64,000 nucleotides of DNA from Candidatus Goldiibacteriota bacterium (lineage in GTDB: Bacteria > Oederibacteriota > PGYV01 > DYJU01): the NCBI GenBank assembly GCA_938034975.1, contig CALHNI010000031.1:1-64000 (forward strand). The letters are read 5' to 3'. This document shows, in pieces, positions 17,300 to 27,473 of this stretch. Made by a program: the position numbers and the translations under genes. How positions within the stretch are numbered: position 1 is the first letter of the stretch; the number at the start of each line of letters is the position of its first letter. Under the pieces are notes generated by a model, which worked only from the letters and a program-made list of their open reading frames with translations, made no database searches and was not told the origin of the DNA.

Positions 17300-18238
17300 T
17301 TATAATTCCTCCTTTGTAACGAGTTTAAGGAAAACATCTTCTAAAGTCACCTGTTGTTTTCTTAATTCCAAAAGTCCCCAGTCGTTTTTTACTATCTTGT
17401 TTACTATATCCTTTATATCCTTTGAATTTTCCATTGATATAGAGTAAGAATAAATCCCTTCTTCTATCTTATCTATTTCCTGCGCTTCAATAACGCCTTT
17501 TAATTTTTTAATTTCACTTATAAATTGCGTTTTAGGGGCTTCAACTTCCAGATAAACTTTAGTCCCTTTCTGTGATGCTTTTGTTAAATTTTTTACTTCT
17601 TCCTGAGCTATGATTTTGCCTTCATTTATTATAATAACTTTATCACAGGTCATACTTACTTCAGGTAATATATGAGTGCTTAAAATTATTGTTCTTTCGC
17701 CTTTCATATTTTTAATTAAATTTCTTATTTCTATTATCTGAACTGGATCAAGCCCTACGGTTGGTTCATCTAGTATTAAAATTTCAGGATCATTTATTAT
17801 TGCCTGTGCAAGCCCAACCCTTTGTTTAAAACCTTTTGATAATTTACCAATTATAGTGTTTTTTACCTTGGTTATTCCGACTTCTTCCATTGCTTTATCA
17901 ATTCTTCCATCTATTTTGGATTTTGGAACACCTTTTATTTCTGCTATAAATTTAAGATAAGAATACACAGTTAATTCTTTATAAAGCGGCACATTTTCCG
18001 GCATATATCCGATTTTTTCTTTTACTGTCATAGAATCTTTTGATATATCATATCCGGCAATTTTCACGCTGCCTTCTGTCGGTGGGAAAAAACCAGTTAT
18101 AATTCTCATGGTTGTTGTTTTACCAGCTGCATTAGGTCCTAAAAATCCGACTATATCTCCTTTTTCAACTTTAAATGATATGGAATCTACGGCAATTTTA
18201 TTTCCAAATCGCTTGGTAACATTTTTAAGTTCTATCAT
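17300..18238 (-). CDS. ABC-transporter ATP-binding protein (GldA-like)
   Basis: 312 residues from the preferred ATG (18238), which follows GAGGAGGAAAAAA; the upstream ATG in the track lacks such a site. All nucleotide-binding motifs are present: Walker A GPNAAGKTT (34-42), signature LSKGFKQRVGLAQA, Walker B ILILDEPTVGLDP and the switch histidine in LSTHILPEV. The C-terminal ~90 residues resemble the accessory domain of GldA/NatA-type ATPases. It is the first gene of a five-gene run ending with htrA. Confidence 0.92.
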   Translation of the reverse strand: MIELKNVTKRFGNKIAVDSISFKVEKGDIVGFLGPNAAGKTTTMRIITGFFPPTEGSVKIAGYDISKDSMTVKEKIGYMPENVPLYKELTVYSYLKFIAEIKGVPKSKIDGRIDKAMEEVGITKVKNTIIGKLSKGFKQRVGLAQAIINDPEILILDEPTVGLDPVQIIEIRNLIKNMKGERTIILSTHILPEVSMTCDKVIIINEGKIIAQEEVKNLTKASQKGTKVYLEVEAPKTQFISEIKKLKGVIEAQEIDKIEEGIYSYSISMENSKDIKDIVNKIVKNDWGLLELRKQQVTLEDVFLKLVTKEEL

Positions 18239-18335
18239 TTTTTTCCTCCTCAATATAAAATCAGTATTGTGAAAAGTTTTAACGCCATCCATTTAATTTA
18301 ATAATCCTATTATTCGTATACTTCTGTTGCCTTTG

Positions 18336-18454
18336 TTCCCCCTTTATCAAAAGGGGATTTAAGTGGATTTAAATCCATTCTCTTTTTCTAGCTTTTTCTA
18401 GCTCTCTTTTAATTTAAAATCTCCACTAACCCCTCTTTATTAAAGAGGGAGAAA
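18336..18454. repeat. Palindromic intergenic element with two G+C-rich hairpins
   Basis: The left arm ttccccctttatcaaaagggga tttaagtgga and the right arm tctccactaacccctctttattaaagagggaga are imperfect inverted copies of each other, and each contains its own hairpin. The centre holds a tandem ctttttctag. It is unrelated to the R-family. Similar CCCCTTTA/TAAAGGGG palindromes occur widely in bacterial intergenic DNA. Confidence 0.7.
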
Positions 18455-18582
18455 TGTATATTATTTTTAATACTTTTAGTATATATTTTAATCTCTGCCT
18501 TCTTTCTTTTTCATAGAACTTTTCACATTATCATAAAATCTCATTTATAATAAAATTTAGACAAATAAAATCTCATTTAGGT

Positions 18583-19419
18583 TTACTTTATATTTATTAT
18601 AACATATAAATCTCCGCGTCTGCCTTCTGTATCAGAATTACCCTGGTTTTTTATTCTTAATTTTGTGTTATTTTTTATATTGGCAGGGATTTTTAACTTT
18701 ATTTTTGCTTCTTTTGTTTCTAATCCATTACCACCGCAATTTTTACATACTTTGGTTGCTTTACCTCTTCCTCCACACCGTGGACAGGTTTTACTTATTA
18801 TAAAACCTCCCTGGGAAAATTCAATCAATCCTTTTCCACCGCACATAGGGCATACTTCATCAAAATGGATTTTTTCAGATCCTGTTCCATCACATTTTTC
18901 ACATTTTTCCAGACGCTGAAATTTTAAAATTATTTCCCCGCCTTTTTTTGCTATGTCTGATTTTAAATTTATTTTTGTTGTTAAATCCAGATTTTCTTTT
19001 TCATCATCATAAAATCTGGTTTTTCTCTTACTTTCGCCAAAGTCAAAGAACATATCAAATATACTTGAAATATCACTCGTAAAACCAGTTTTTCTTTTAC
19101 CAGAAAACAAATCTGAAAATATATCAGAAAAATCAAAATTGCCTTGATAATTATAACTCTGCCCTGGTCTTTTAGCATAAGAAAAATCAAAACCAGAATC
19201 AGAATATTTTCTCATCTGGTCATAACGCGCTCTCTTTTCTTTATTGGAAAGAACTTCATGGGCTTCATTGATTTCTTTAAATTTTGCTTCTGCTGATTTA
19301 TCACCCGGATTCATATCAGGATGATATTGTTTGGCAAGTTTTCTAAATGCCTTTTTTATTTCATCTTCTGTTGCATTTTCATTGACACCTAAAATTTTAT
19401 AATAATCCTTTACAGGCAT
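18583..19419 (-). CDS. dnaJ: DnaJ co-chaperone, truncated after the first C-terminal domain
   Basis: 278 residues from the ATG at 19419 (MPVKDYY...). It has a J domain with the HPD triad (33-35), a Gly/Phe/Ser-rich segment (~75-125) and substrate domain I with four zinc-binding CxxCxGxG repeats ([32 protein letters not shown]). The protein stops at [10 protein letters not shown], where typical DnaJ (~370-380 residues) continues into domain II and the dimerisation tail. No remnant of those parts is visible in the following 250 bases. It should still bind DnaK through the J domain, but probably as a monomer. A palindromic element lies ~130 bases beyond the stop. Confidence 0.9.
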   Translation of the reverse strand: MPVKDYYKILGVNENATEDEIKKAFRKLAKQYHPDMNPGDKSAEAKFKEINEAHEVLSNKEKRARYDQMRKYSDSGFDFSYAKRPGQSYNYQGNFDFSDIFSDLFSGKRKTGFTSDISSIFDMFFDFGESKRKTRFYDDEKENLDLTTKINLKSDIAKKGGEIILKFQRLEKCEKCDGTGSEKIHFDEVCPMCGGKGLIEFSQGGFIISKTCPRCGGRGKATKVCKNCGGNGLETKEAKIKLKIPANIKNNTKLRIKNQGNSDTEGRRGDLYVIINIK

Positions 19420-19458
19420 TTTTATCACTTCCATTTATAAAAATTTTAACAACTGCTT

Positions 19459-19487
19459 ATTTTATTCAATCAATCTTATTATGTTAA
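19459..19487 (-). promoter_or_regulatory. dnaJ promoter, TTAACA-N17-TAAAAT
   Basis: Both hexamers match 5/6 with an optimal 17-base spacer on the minus strand, 40 bases before the dnaJ ATG. Repeat R4 begins 13 bases upstream of the -35. Confidence 0.6.
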
Positions 19488-19500
19488 TGAACCTGTATAC

Positions 19501-19904
19501 CAGTAAAAACGCATTAGAAAACGCGTTTTTTACGGAAAAATTTTTATTATTTTTATTAAACAAATTTTTATTTTTATAACGCCTTACTTTTATTCACACG
19601 TTTTTTATTTAAAATAAAGAACTAGTGTTGTTTTAAATATTTTATTATTTTTTTCTGAAAATCGCAATATTTTAATGCGACCGTAAAAACGCATTAGAAA
19701 ATGCGTTTTTACGGAAATATAAAATATTTTTGGCTTTTTTGCTTAATAATTTTTTATTTTTATAGTAAATTGCTTTAATTCACCTGTTTTTTAATTTTAA
19801 AAACAAATATACTCTTAAAATACTTATTTGTTTATAAACCTTTTTATATATTTTCTCTTTTCCCCTGAAAAACGCTAATGCGTTTTTCAGGTGCGATTTT
19901 CATG
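19501..19904 (+). repeat. Dispersed hairpin element, copy R4, interrupted by copy R5
   Basis: It has a left hairpin cagtaaaaacgcattagaaaacgcgttttttacgg, the core ttattcacacgttttttatttaaaa, and a right hairpin ctgaaaatcgcaatattttaatgcga...ttttcatg. The right hairpin arm is split by R5 (19681-19891). Removing R5 and one copy of TGCGA restores aatgcgattttcatg, as in copy R6. Confidence 0.9.
19681..19891 (+). mobile_element. Dispersed hairpin element, copy R5, nested in R4 with 5-bp target duplication
   Basis: This 211-bp unit starts with a perfect 15-bp-stem hairpin (ccgtaaaaacgcatt/aatgcgtttttacgg) and ends with a 12-bp-stem hairpin (cctgaaaaacgc/gcgtttttcagg). TGCGA flanks it directly on both sides (19676-19680 and 19892-19896). 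It has no coding capacity, so it would depend on a transposase elsewhere, as MITEs do. It is almost identical to R1. Confidence 0.9.
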
Positions 19905-19918
19905 TATGCTATAAATAC

Positions 19919-19948
19919 AATTAAGCGGAGACAGATTTTTTTCTATCT
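19919..19948 (-). terminator. Terminator-like hairpin after groEL
   Basis: A 13-bp perfect inverted repeat aattaagcggaga/tctccgcttaatt lies 15 bases beyond the groEL stop. The downstream T-run is poor on the minus strand, so it may act as an mRNA 3'-end stabiliser as well. Confidence 0.7.
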
Positions 19949-19962
19949 CCGCTTAATTTAAA

Positions 19963-21911
<1,949 letters not shown>

Positions 21912-21940
21912 AAATGTCCTTCCTCCTTTCTTAAATTTGA

Positions 21941-23848
21941 TTATTTTGTTTTTTTATCATCATCAACAACTTCATAATCCGCATCAACAACATTATCTTT
22001 ATCTTTTGAATTTGAATTTGTTGATTCTGCCCCTGGTGCTTTTTGCCCTGAACTCTGATACATTTTTGTAGCAACTTTATGCCATTTGCCTGTTAAATCT
22101 TCCATGGCTTTTTTTATTTCATCTACCGGGGCTTTGTTTTTTAACAAATCCTTCACTTTGACTGCTGCATCTTCTAATTCTTTTTTTTCATCAGCAGACA
22201 CCTTATCACCTACTTCTTTTAATGTCTTTTCAGCATTATAAACCATACTATCTGCCTGATTTCTTATTTCAACTTCTTCTTTTTGTTTTCTATCCTGTTC
22301 TCTATACTGTTCTGCTTCCTTTATCTTTTTTTCTATTTCTTCTTTTGTAAGTCCAGAAGAAGCAGTTATTGTTATTTTTTGTTCTTTCTGCGTTGCAAGG
22401 TCTTTTGCAGAAACATTAAGTATACCATTTGCATCAATATCAAAAGTAACTTCTATTTGTGGAACACCCCTGGGTGCTGGTGGTATCCCATCAAGATGAA
22501 ACCTTCCAATTGTCTTGTTATCACGAGCCATCTCCCTTTCGCCCTGTAAAACATGTATTTCAACACTGGTTTGATTATCAGCTGCTGTTGAAAATATTTC
22601 ACTTTTTCTTGTTGGAATAGTTGTATTTCTTTCAATCAATTTAGTAAAAACACCGCCTAAGGTCTCAATCCCCAAAGATAATGGTGTAACATCAAGTAAT
22701 ACAATATCTTTTACATCTCCCTGTAAAACTCCTGCCTGTATGGCAGCACCCACTGCAACAACTTCATCAGGATTTACACCTTTGTGTGGTTCTTTACCAA
22801 AAAATTTCCGGACAAGTTCAACAACTGCCGGCATTCTTGTCATACCACCAACTAAAACAACTTCATCAATATCTTTGGCATCCAAATTTGCATCAGCAAG
22901 ACATTTTTTACACGGTTCTATGGTCCTGTCAATCAAATCTGCCACGAGTTGTTCTAACTTTGCTCTTGTTAAATTAATTACAAGATGCTTTGGACCAGTT
23001 GCATCAGCAGTTATAAATGGTAAATTAATTTCTGTTTGTGTTGTTGAAGATAGTTCTATCTTTGCCTTTTCTGCTGCTTCTTTAAGGCGTTGCAATACAA
23101 CTCTATCCTTACTTAAATCAATACCTGTATCTTTTTTAAATTCTTCAATAAGCCATTCAATTATTCTCTGGTCAAAATCATCTCCACCTAAATGTGTATC
23201 TCCATTAGTTGCTTTAACTTCAAAAACACCATCTCCTATTTCAAGAATTGATATATCAAAAGTTCCACCACCTAAATCATATACTGCTATCTTTTCGTTT
23301 TTCTTTTTATCAAGTCCATAAGCAAGTGATGCTGCTGTTGGTTCATTTATTATTCTCAAAACTTCAAGTCCGGCTATTTTCCCTGCATCTTTGGTTGCCT
23401 GTCTCTGCGAGTCATTAAAATAAGCCGGAACTGTTATGACTGCCTGAGTTACTTTTTCTCCAAGATAACTTTCAGCATCAGCTTTTAGCTTCATTAATAT
23501 CATAGCTGAAATTTCAGGTGGGCTATATCTTTTTCCCTGAACTTCTACATGTGCATCTCCATTTGGTGCTTCAACAACTTTATAAGGTGCTCTTTTTATT
23601 TCTTCTCCTACTTCTGAATATTTTCTACCCATAAATCTTTTAATGGAAAAAATTGTATTTTCCGGATTAGCTACTGCCTGTCTTTTCCCTGGTAATCCAA
23701 CTACTCTTTCTCCTGTTTTTGTAAATCCTACAACTGATGGCGTAGTTCTGTTACCTTCTGAATTAACAATAACTTTTGGTTCTTTTCCTTCCATTACAGC
23801 AACGCAAGAATTGGTTGTGCCTAAATCTATTCCTATTATTTTTGGCAT
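21941..23848 (-). CDS. dnaK: Molecular chaperone DnaK (Hsp70)
   Basis: 635 residues from the ATG at 23848, chosen because AAGGAGTCAAAAA precedes it and the product then starts [21 protein letters not shown]. All Hsp70 signatures are present: IDLGTTNS, the phosphate loop [14 protein letters not shown], and [13 protein letters not shown]. The substrate-binding domain (~390-505) and helical lid (~505-610) follow, ending [14 protein letters not shown], a typical bacterial tail. It heads the dnaK-groES-groEL operon, an unusual grouping because grpE and dnaJ are not adjacent. Confidence 0.98.
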   Translation of the reverse strand: MPKIIGIDLGTTNSCVAVMEGKEPKVIVNSEGNRTTPSVVGFTKTGERVVGLPGKRQAVANPENTIFSIKRFMGRKYSEVGEEIKRAPYKVVEAPNGDAHVEVQGKRYSPPEISAMILMKLKADAESYLGEKVTQAVITVPAYFNDSQRQATKDAGKIAGLEVLRIINEPTAASLAYGLDKKKNEKIAVYDLGGGTFDISILEIGDGVFEVKATNGDTHLGGDDFDQRIIEWLIEEFKKDTGIDLSKDRVVLQRLKEAAEKAKIELSSTTQTEINLPFITADATGPKHLVINLTRAKLEQLVADLIDRTIEPCKKCLADANLDAKDIDEVVLVGGMTRMPAVVELVRKFFGKEPHKGVNPDEVVAVGAAIQAGVLQGDVKDIVLLDVTPLSLGIETLGGVFTKLIERNTTIPTRKSEIFSTAADNQTSVEIHVLQGEREMARDNKTIGRFHLDGIPPAPRGVPQIEVTFDIDANGILNVSAKDLATQKEQKITITASSGLTKEEIEKKIKEAEQYREQDRKQKEEVEIRNQADSMVYNAEKTLKEVGDKVSADEKKELEDAAVKVKDLLKNKAPVDEIKKAMEDLTGKWHKVATKMYQSSGQKAPGAESTNSNSKDKDNVVDADYEVVDDDKKTK

Positions 23849-24136
23849 TTTTTGACTCCTTTTTTTATTTTTTTTAAATTTTATATAATTAATAAGCAAT
23901 AATCATACCACTTTATATATTTATTTTTAATGCATTTTTTTATATTAATGTTTAAAAATTTAACTTTTTAATAAAAGCAACGGTTTCATTTTGAAACATT
24001 TGTTGTTGGAATTCATTGGTTATATATAAACTATAATTTTTTTGTAATAGCAATCCATTAATTGCCATACGTTTTTTTATTAGGCGATTACCAGTTATTT
24101 TTATTTTTTTTGTTAACATATAAATAAAAATAAAAA
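23849..24136. other. Intergenic region upstream of dnaK
   Basis: No gene is visible. There is no TTAGCACTC-N9-GAGTGCTAA (CIRCE) element. The only symmetric feature is the short palindrome GTTTCATTTTGAAAC (23982-23996). I could not pick a confident promoter. No dispersed hairpin repeat occurs here. Confidence 0.4.
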
Positions 24137-24171
24137 CCCGTTTCTTTTTTTTTAAAAAAAAAAGAAACGGG
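24137..24171 (-). terminator. Rho-independent terminator after the CBM3/Thr-rich gene
   Basis: The stem CCCGTTTCTTTTTTTTT/AAAAAAAAAAGAAACGGG lies 30 bases past the stop codon on the minus strand and is followed by a T-rich run (gggtttttattttta). Confidence 0.85.
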
Positions 24172-24200
24172 CAAAAGGGGTTTAGGTCTTTTTTATTCGC

Positions 24201-27200
24201 CTACAATTCTTCTCCTACCTTCCTTACAATTATTAACTTTTTAATCAATTTCTGTGTTTTACCTGTTAATTCATTCCTGCCTTCTATTATTAATGGATAA
24301 ATTCCTGTGCTTACATTCTGTCCGGTTGATGTTTTCATATCCCAGTTAATTTCACCATATATCATCTCTCCATTTAATACTCTTACTATTTCTCCTGCTA
24401 TATTATATACTTTTACTCTTACCTGCCCTTTATTCTTTTTCTCCCATATTATTTTTACATCATTTACTCCTTTATTATCTATTATATACGGATTCGGTAT
24501 TATTTTTATTTCACCTAACACTTCATTTTCTCCTGCATTTATTATTGATACTGTTTTGGTCGCTACTGTTGTAAATCCTGATGATGTTTTTACTTCTACC
24601 TTTATCTCATAAATACCACTGTCAACTAATCTGCCAAAATCATTTTTTCCATCCCATTTTATCCTTGAACCATTCCCGTAATTAAATTCTATTTCCTGTT
24701 CCTTACCTATTAAAAGCACATCATCTATTGAAAGATCAACAACTGTATCTGTTGCTTTTTTCTCTATAATTTGTTTTACCAACTCGCCTGCTGTATTATA
24801 TATGCTTAATTTCACATACTCTTCTACTTTTAATATTTGCACATCATATATATATGTTGTCTCATATCCATAGGCATCTTTTCCACTAATCTTTATAAAA
24901 TATACTCCCTGATCCACATTCTGTCCGTTGCTGTTTAATCCATTCCATTCAAAATCAACGTATTCTTCTCCTATATGTTCTTTTGTTTGAATACCACTTA
25001 TCCTTATTACCAGCAATCCTTCTTCAGGATTATATATATTGCTTTCTTTCCCATTTACCATAAGTTTTACATCTTTTATTGAATCTGCCATTCTTGTATT
25101 TGCCAGTAATGCTATTTTTTCTCCTCCTGAATTGTATATTTCTATTACCAGCACATAAGGGAATGGAACTGGTGTCATTGTAATCGTAGGAGTTATGGTA
25201 GAAGTGGATGTTTCAGTTATTGTTGGTGTTATTGTAAAAGTAAAAGTTTGTGTCGGTGTATTGGTTAAAGTTGGTGTATTTGTCAATGTATACGTATTTG
25301 TGTTAGTTGGAGTTACAGTCCTTGTATATGTATTTGTATTCGTCGGGGTATCTGTTCTTGTATATGTATTTGTTGGTGTATCTGTATTTGTCCGGGTATT
25401 CGTATTTGTAAATGTAAATGTTGGTGAAAAAGTATTTGTTGGAGTATTTGTATAACTTGGTGTATTTGTATCTGTGGCAGTATTAGTATCAGTTCGTGTA
25501 AAAGTAAATGTGGGGGTAAATGTCACTGTAAAAGTTTCTGTCTGTGTATTTGTGTATGTTGCTGTATTTGTCTCTGTGCGTGTATATGTCTCTGTTGGTG
25601 TATTCGTATATGTTCGTGTGTTTGTCTCGGTTGGTGTATTTGTATATGTCCGCGTATATGTCTCGGTTACTGTCTCTGTTGCTGTGTTTGTGTATGTCAC
25701 TGTATTTGTATCTGTTGGTGTATTCGTATATGTTCGTGTATTTGTCTCGGTTGGTGTATTTGTGTATGTCCGCGTATATGTCTCGGTTGCTGTCTCTGTT
25801 GCTGTTGCGGTATTAGTATCTGTTTCAGTTGAAGTATTTGTATTTGTTATTGTTTGCGTTACTGTCTGCGTTATTGTTGACGTTATACTCGGTGTTATAC
25901 TCGGACTTACTGTATTTGTTATTGTCGCTGTTATTGTCTGCGTTTCTGTCCGTGTCATTGTTGACGTTATAGTAAAAGTTATTGTCCGCGTTATTGTAGG
26001 TGTTATTGTTGCTGTTATTGTCGGTGATGTCGTATTTGTTATTGTCCTTGTTACTGTACGCGTCATAGTTTGAGTTATTGTTGAAGTTATTGTCCTTGTT
26101 ATTGTCCGGGTTATTGTCGGTGTTATCGTCTGTGTCACTGTATTTGTCTGTGCCTGCGTTATTGTTAATGTTGCTGTTACCACAACAAACGCAACTGAAT
26201 TTGACCTGCCCACATCATCATACGCTATATTATGCACCCCTGTTGGTGTTATTGTCTGAGTTATTGTTAATGTTATTGTCGGGGTTATAGTTGGTGTATT
26301 TACAATACACCCGCTTATCCCGCATGGTTCTTCCCCACTATTTGAATCCATCACACTTGCACTTTTCCATTCACATACAAGTGTTCCGTTATAATATAAC
26401 GTTAAATATTTATTATCTGAACTCGGGGTTCCACAATTTGCTGAATCTCTTATTTTACTATAATCATTAGTATAATCATGATTCTGCCCATTGCTTCTTC
26501 TTATATAAGTTGTCCCGTTTGCTTCTATATACCCACCTCCACCCGGAAGCAACGGTTCATTATAATTCCCATTGCTAAATCTATGCTCATAATATAAATT
26601 TGTCATTCTGCCTGCACCACAATTTATTGTTCCGTATGTTACAAATCCATTATTGTTTACGCTGTAATTTTTTACATTGGTCCCGCTCCCGAAAAAAACT
26701 CCATGATTATTTGTCTGCGCCCACCATGAAGTATCTGCATCATAAACATAATATCTCCATGTTAATAATCTTACAGGGGACCCTGACTCACTCCAGTTAT
26801 ATATGCGAAACTTTATTCTTGTATCAATATTATTTGAAGCGTCATTACATACCACTAAATCTAATTTATAAGGATCCGGTGTCCCTACTATATTAACAGA
26901 TATTGAAACCTGATTATCTCTGCTTAAACCCTGCGAACAGCTGCCATACACACTGCAATCCCTTATTGGCACTATTAAATTCTTTGTCCCGCTCATTTCT
27001 TTTGGTATCTGTGTTATTATTGTTACATTCCGCCATACATTGCTATACGGTATTACATACCCACCGTTTAACCCGCTAACATCAGTATGGTCTGTACTTG
27101 TTACAGTTACTGTTGTGCTATCATACCACCATGTTGTATTTTTAAATAATCTGCTTGTTCCGCCATATTCCTGATTTGCAAATAGCCAGTCATCACCACA

Positions 27201-27413
27201 ACCAGGCGTTGTATCATCAGATAGCGCAATCCCAAATGCCTGTCCGCATCCAGGATTATCTCCTCTCACCTGAAATGTTATTGTTATTACCTGACCAGGC
27301 GCAGGTGATGCAGGACTTATTGCAAGATTCTGAACATACGATGTTCCAAATATTTTTCCACTAATTATAAACAGACCAATCCCTATCAATACTGGAATCA
27401 GTCTTTTTCTCAT
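24201..27413 (-). CDS. Large secreted CBM3-like protein with Thr-rich linker and FlgD-Ig-like modules
   Basis: About 1070 residues from the ATG at 27413, chosen because AAAAGGAAAGAAAA precedes it and a signal peptide (MRKRLIPVLIGIGLFIISG) then starts at once. Residues ~24-178 are a Cys-containing beta domain (FQVRGDNPGCGQAFGIALSD). Residues ~181-355 resemble a family 3 cellulose-binding module (RIKFRIYNWSESGSPVRLLTWRYYVYD ... NDYS ... LTLYYNGTLVCEW). Residues ~365-750 are a Thr-rich repeat, then three FlgD-Ig-like modules (FEWNGLNSNGQNVDQGVYFIKI; IKWDGKNDFGRLVDSGIYEIKV; IIPNPYIIDNKG ... STGIYPLIIEG). No catalytic domain is visible. A cell-surface or scaffold-like cellulose-adhesion role is inferred. 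It lies after the broken surface gene and ends in a strong terminator. Confidence 0.8.
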   Translation of the reverse strand: MRKRLIPVLIGIGLFIISGKIFGTSYVQNLAISPASPAPGQVITITFQVRGDNPGCGQAFGIALSDDTTPGCGDDWLFANQEYGGTSRLFKNTTWWYDSTTVTVTSTDHTDVSGLNGGYVIPYSNVWRNVTIITQIPKEMSGTKNLIVPIRDCSVYGSCSQGLSRDNQVSISVNIVGTPDPYKLDLVVCNDASNNIDTRIKFRIYNWSESGSPVRLLTWRYYVYDADTSWWAQTNNHGVFFGSGTNVKNYSVNNNGFVTYGTINCGAGRMTNLYYEHRFSNGNYNEPLLPGGGGYIEANGTTYIRRSNGQNHDYTNDYSKIRDSANCGTPSSDNKYLTLYYNGTLVCEWKSASVMDSNSGEEPCGISGCIVNTPTITPTITLTITQTITPTGVHNIAYDDVGRSNSVAFVVVTATLTITQAQTNTVTQTITPTITRTITRTITSTITQTMTRTVTRTITNTTSPTITATITPTITRTITFTITSTMTRTETQTITATITNTVSPSITPSITSTITQTVTQTITNTNTSTETDTNTATATETATETYTRTYTNTPTETNTRTYTNTPTDTNTVTYTNTATETVTETYTRTYTNTPTETNTRTYTNTPTETYTRTETNTATYTNTQTETFTVTFTPTFTFTRTDTNTATDTNTPSYTNTPTNTFSPTFTFTNTNTRTNTDTPTNTYTRTDTPTNTNTYTRTVTPTNTNTYTLTNTPTLTNTPTQTFTFTITPTITETSTSTITPTITMTPVPFPYVLVIEIYNSGGEKIALLANTRMADSIKDVKLMVNGKESNIYNPEEGLLVIRISGIQTKEHIGEEYVDFEWNGLNSNGQNVDQGVYFIKISGKDAYGYETTYIYDVQILKVEEYVKLSIYNTAGELVKQIIEKKATDTVVDLSIDDVLLIGKEQEIEFNYGNGSRIKWDGKNDFGRLVDSGIYEIKVEVKTSSGFTTVATKTVSIINAGENEVLGEIKIIPNPYIIDNKGVNDVKIIWEKKNKGQVRVKVYNIAGEIVRVLNGEMIYGEINWDMKTSTGQNVSTGIYPLIIEGRNELTGKTQKLIKKLIIVRKVGEEL
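25165..26305 (-). repeat. Thr-rich linker repeat with a 120-bp tandem duplication
   Basis: Degenerate 6-base periodic sequence encodes TxTxTx, interrupted once by a short unrelated segment (HNIAYDDVGRSNSVAF, ~26180-26245). Between ~25591 and ~25810 a 120-bp unit is tandemly duplicated with only a few differences (tattcgtatatgttcgtgt...tctcggtt at 25601 and 25721). The array creates spurious plus-strand ORFs. Confidence 0.85.
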
Positions 27414-27473
27414 TTTTTCTTTCCTTTTTATTTTATATTTTGCAGGCATAACAAGCCCACATTTCCAACTGCA

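Noticed and set aside
19681-19891. IS200/IS605-type (single-strand) element
   Set aside because: Hairpin ends fit, but the TGCGA duplication does not agree with that mechanism and no TnpA/TnpB gene is present.
23849-24136. CIRCE/HrcA operator upstream of dnaK
   Set aside because: No TTAGCACTC-N9-GAGTGCTAA-like sequence is present; the short GTTTC..GAAAC palindrome is too weak to name.
25195-26290. Val/Leu-rich plus-strand ORFs opposite the CBM3 gene linker
   Set aside because: Same artefact of the Thr-rich repeat read in antisense.
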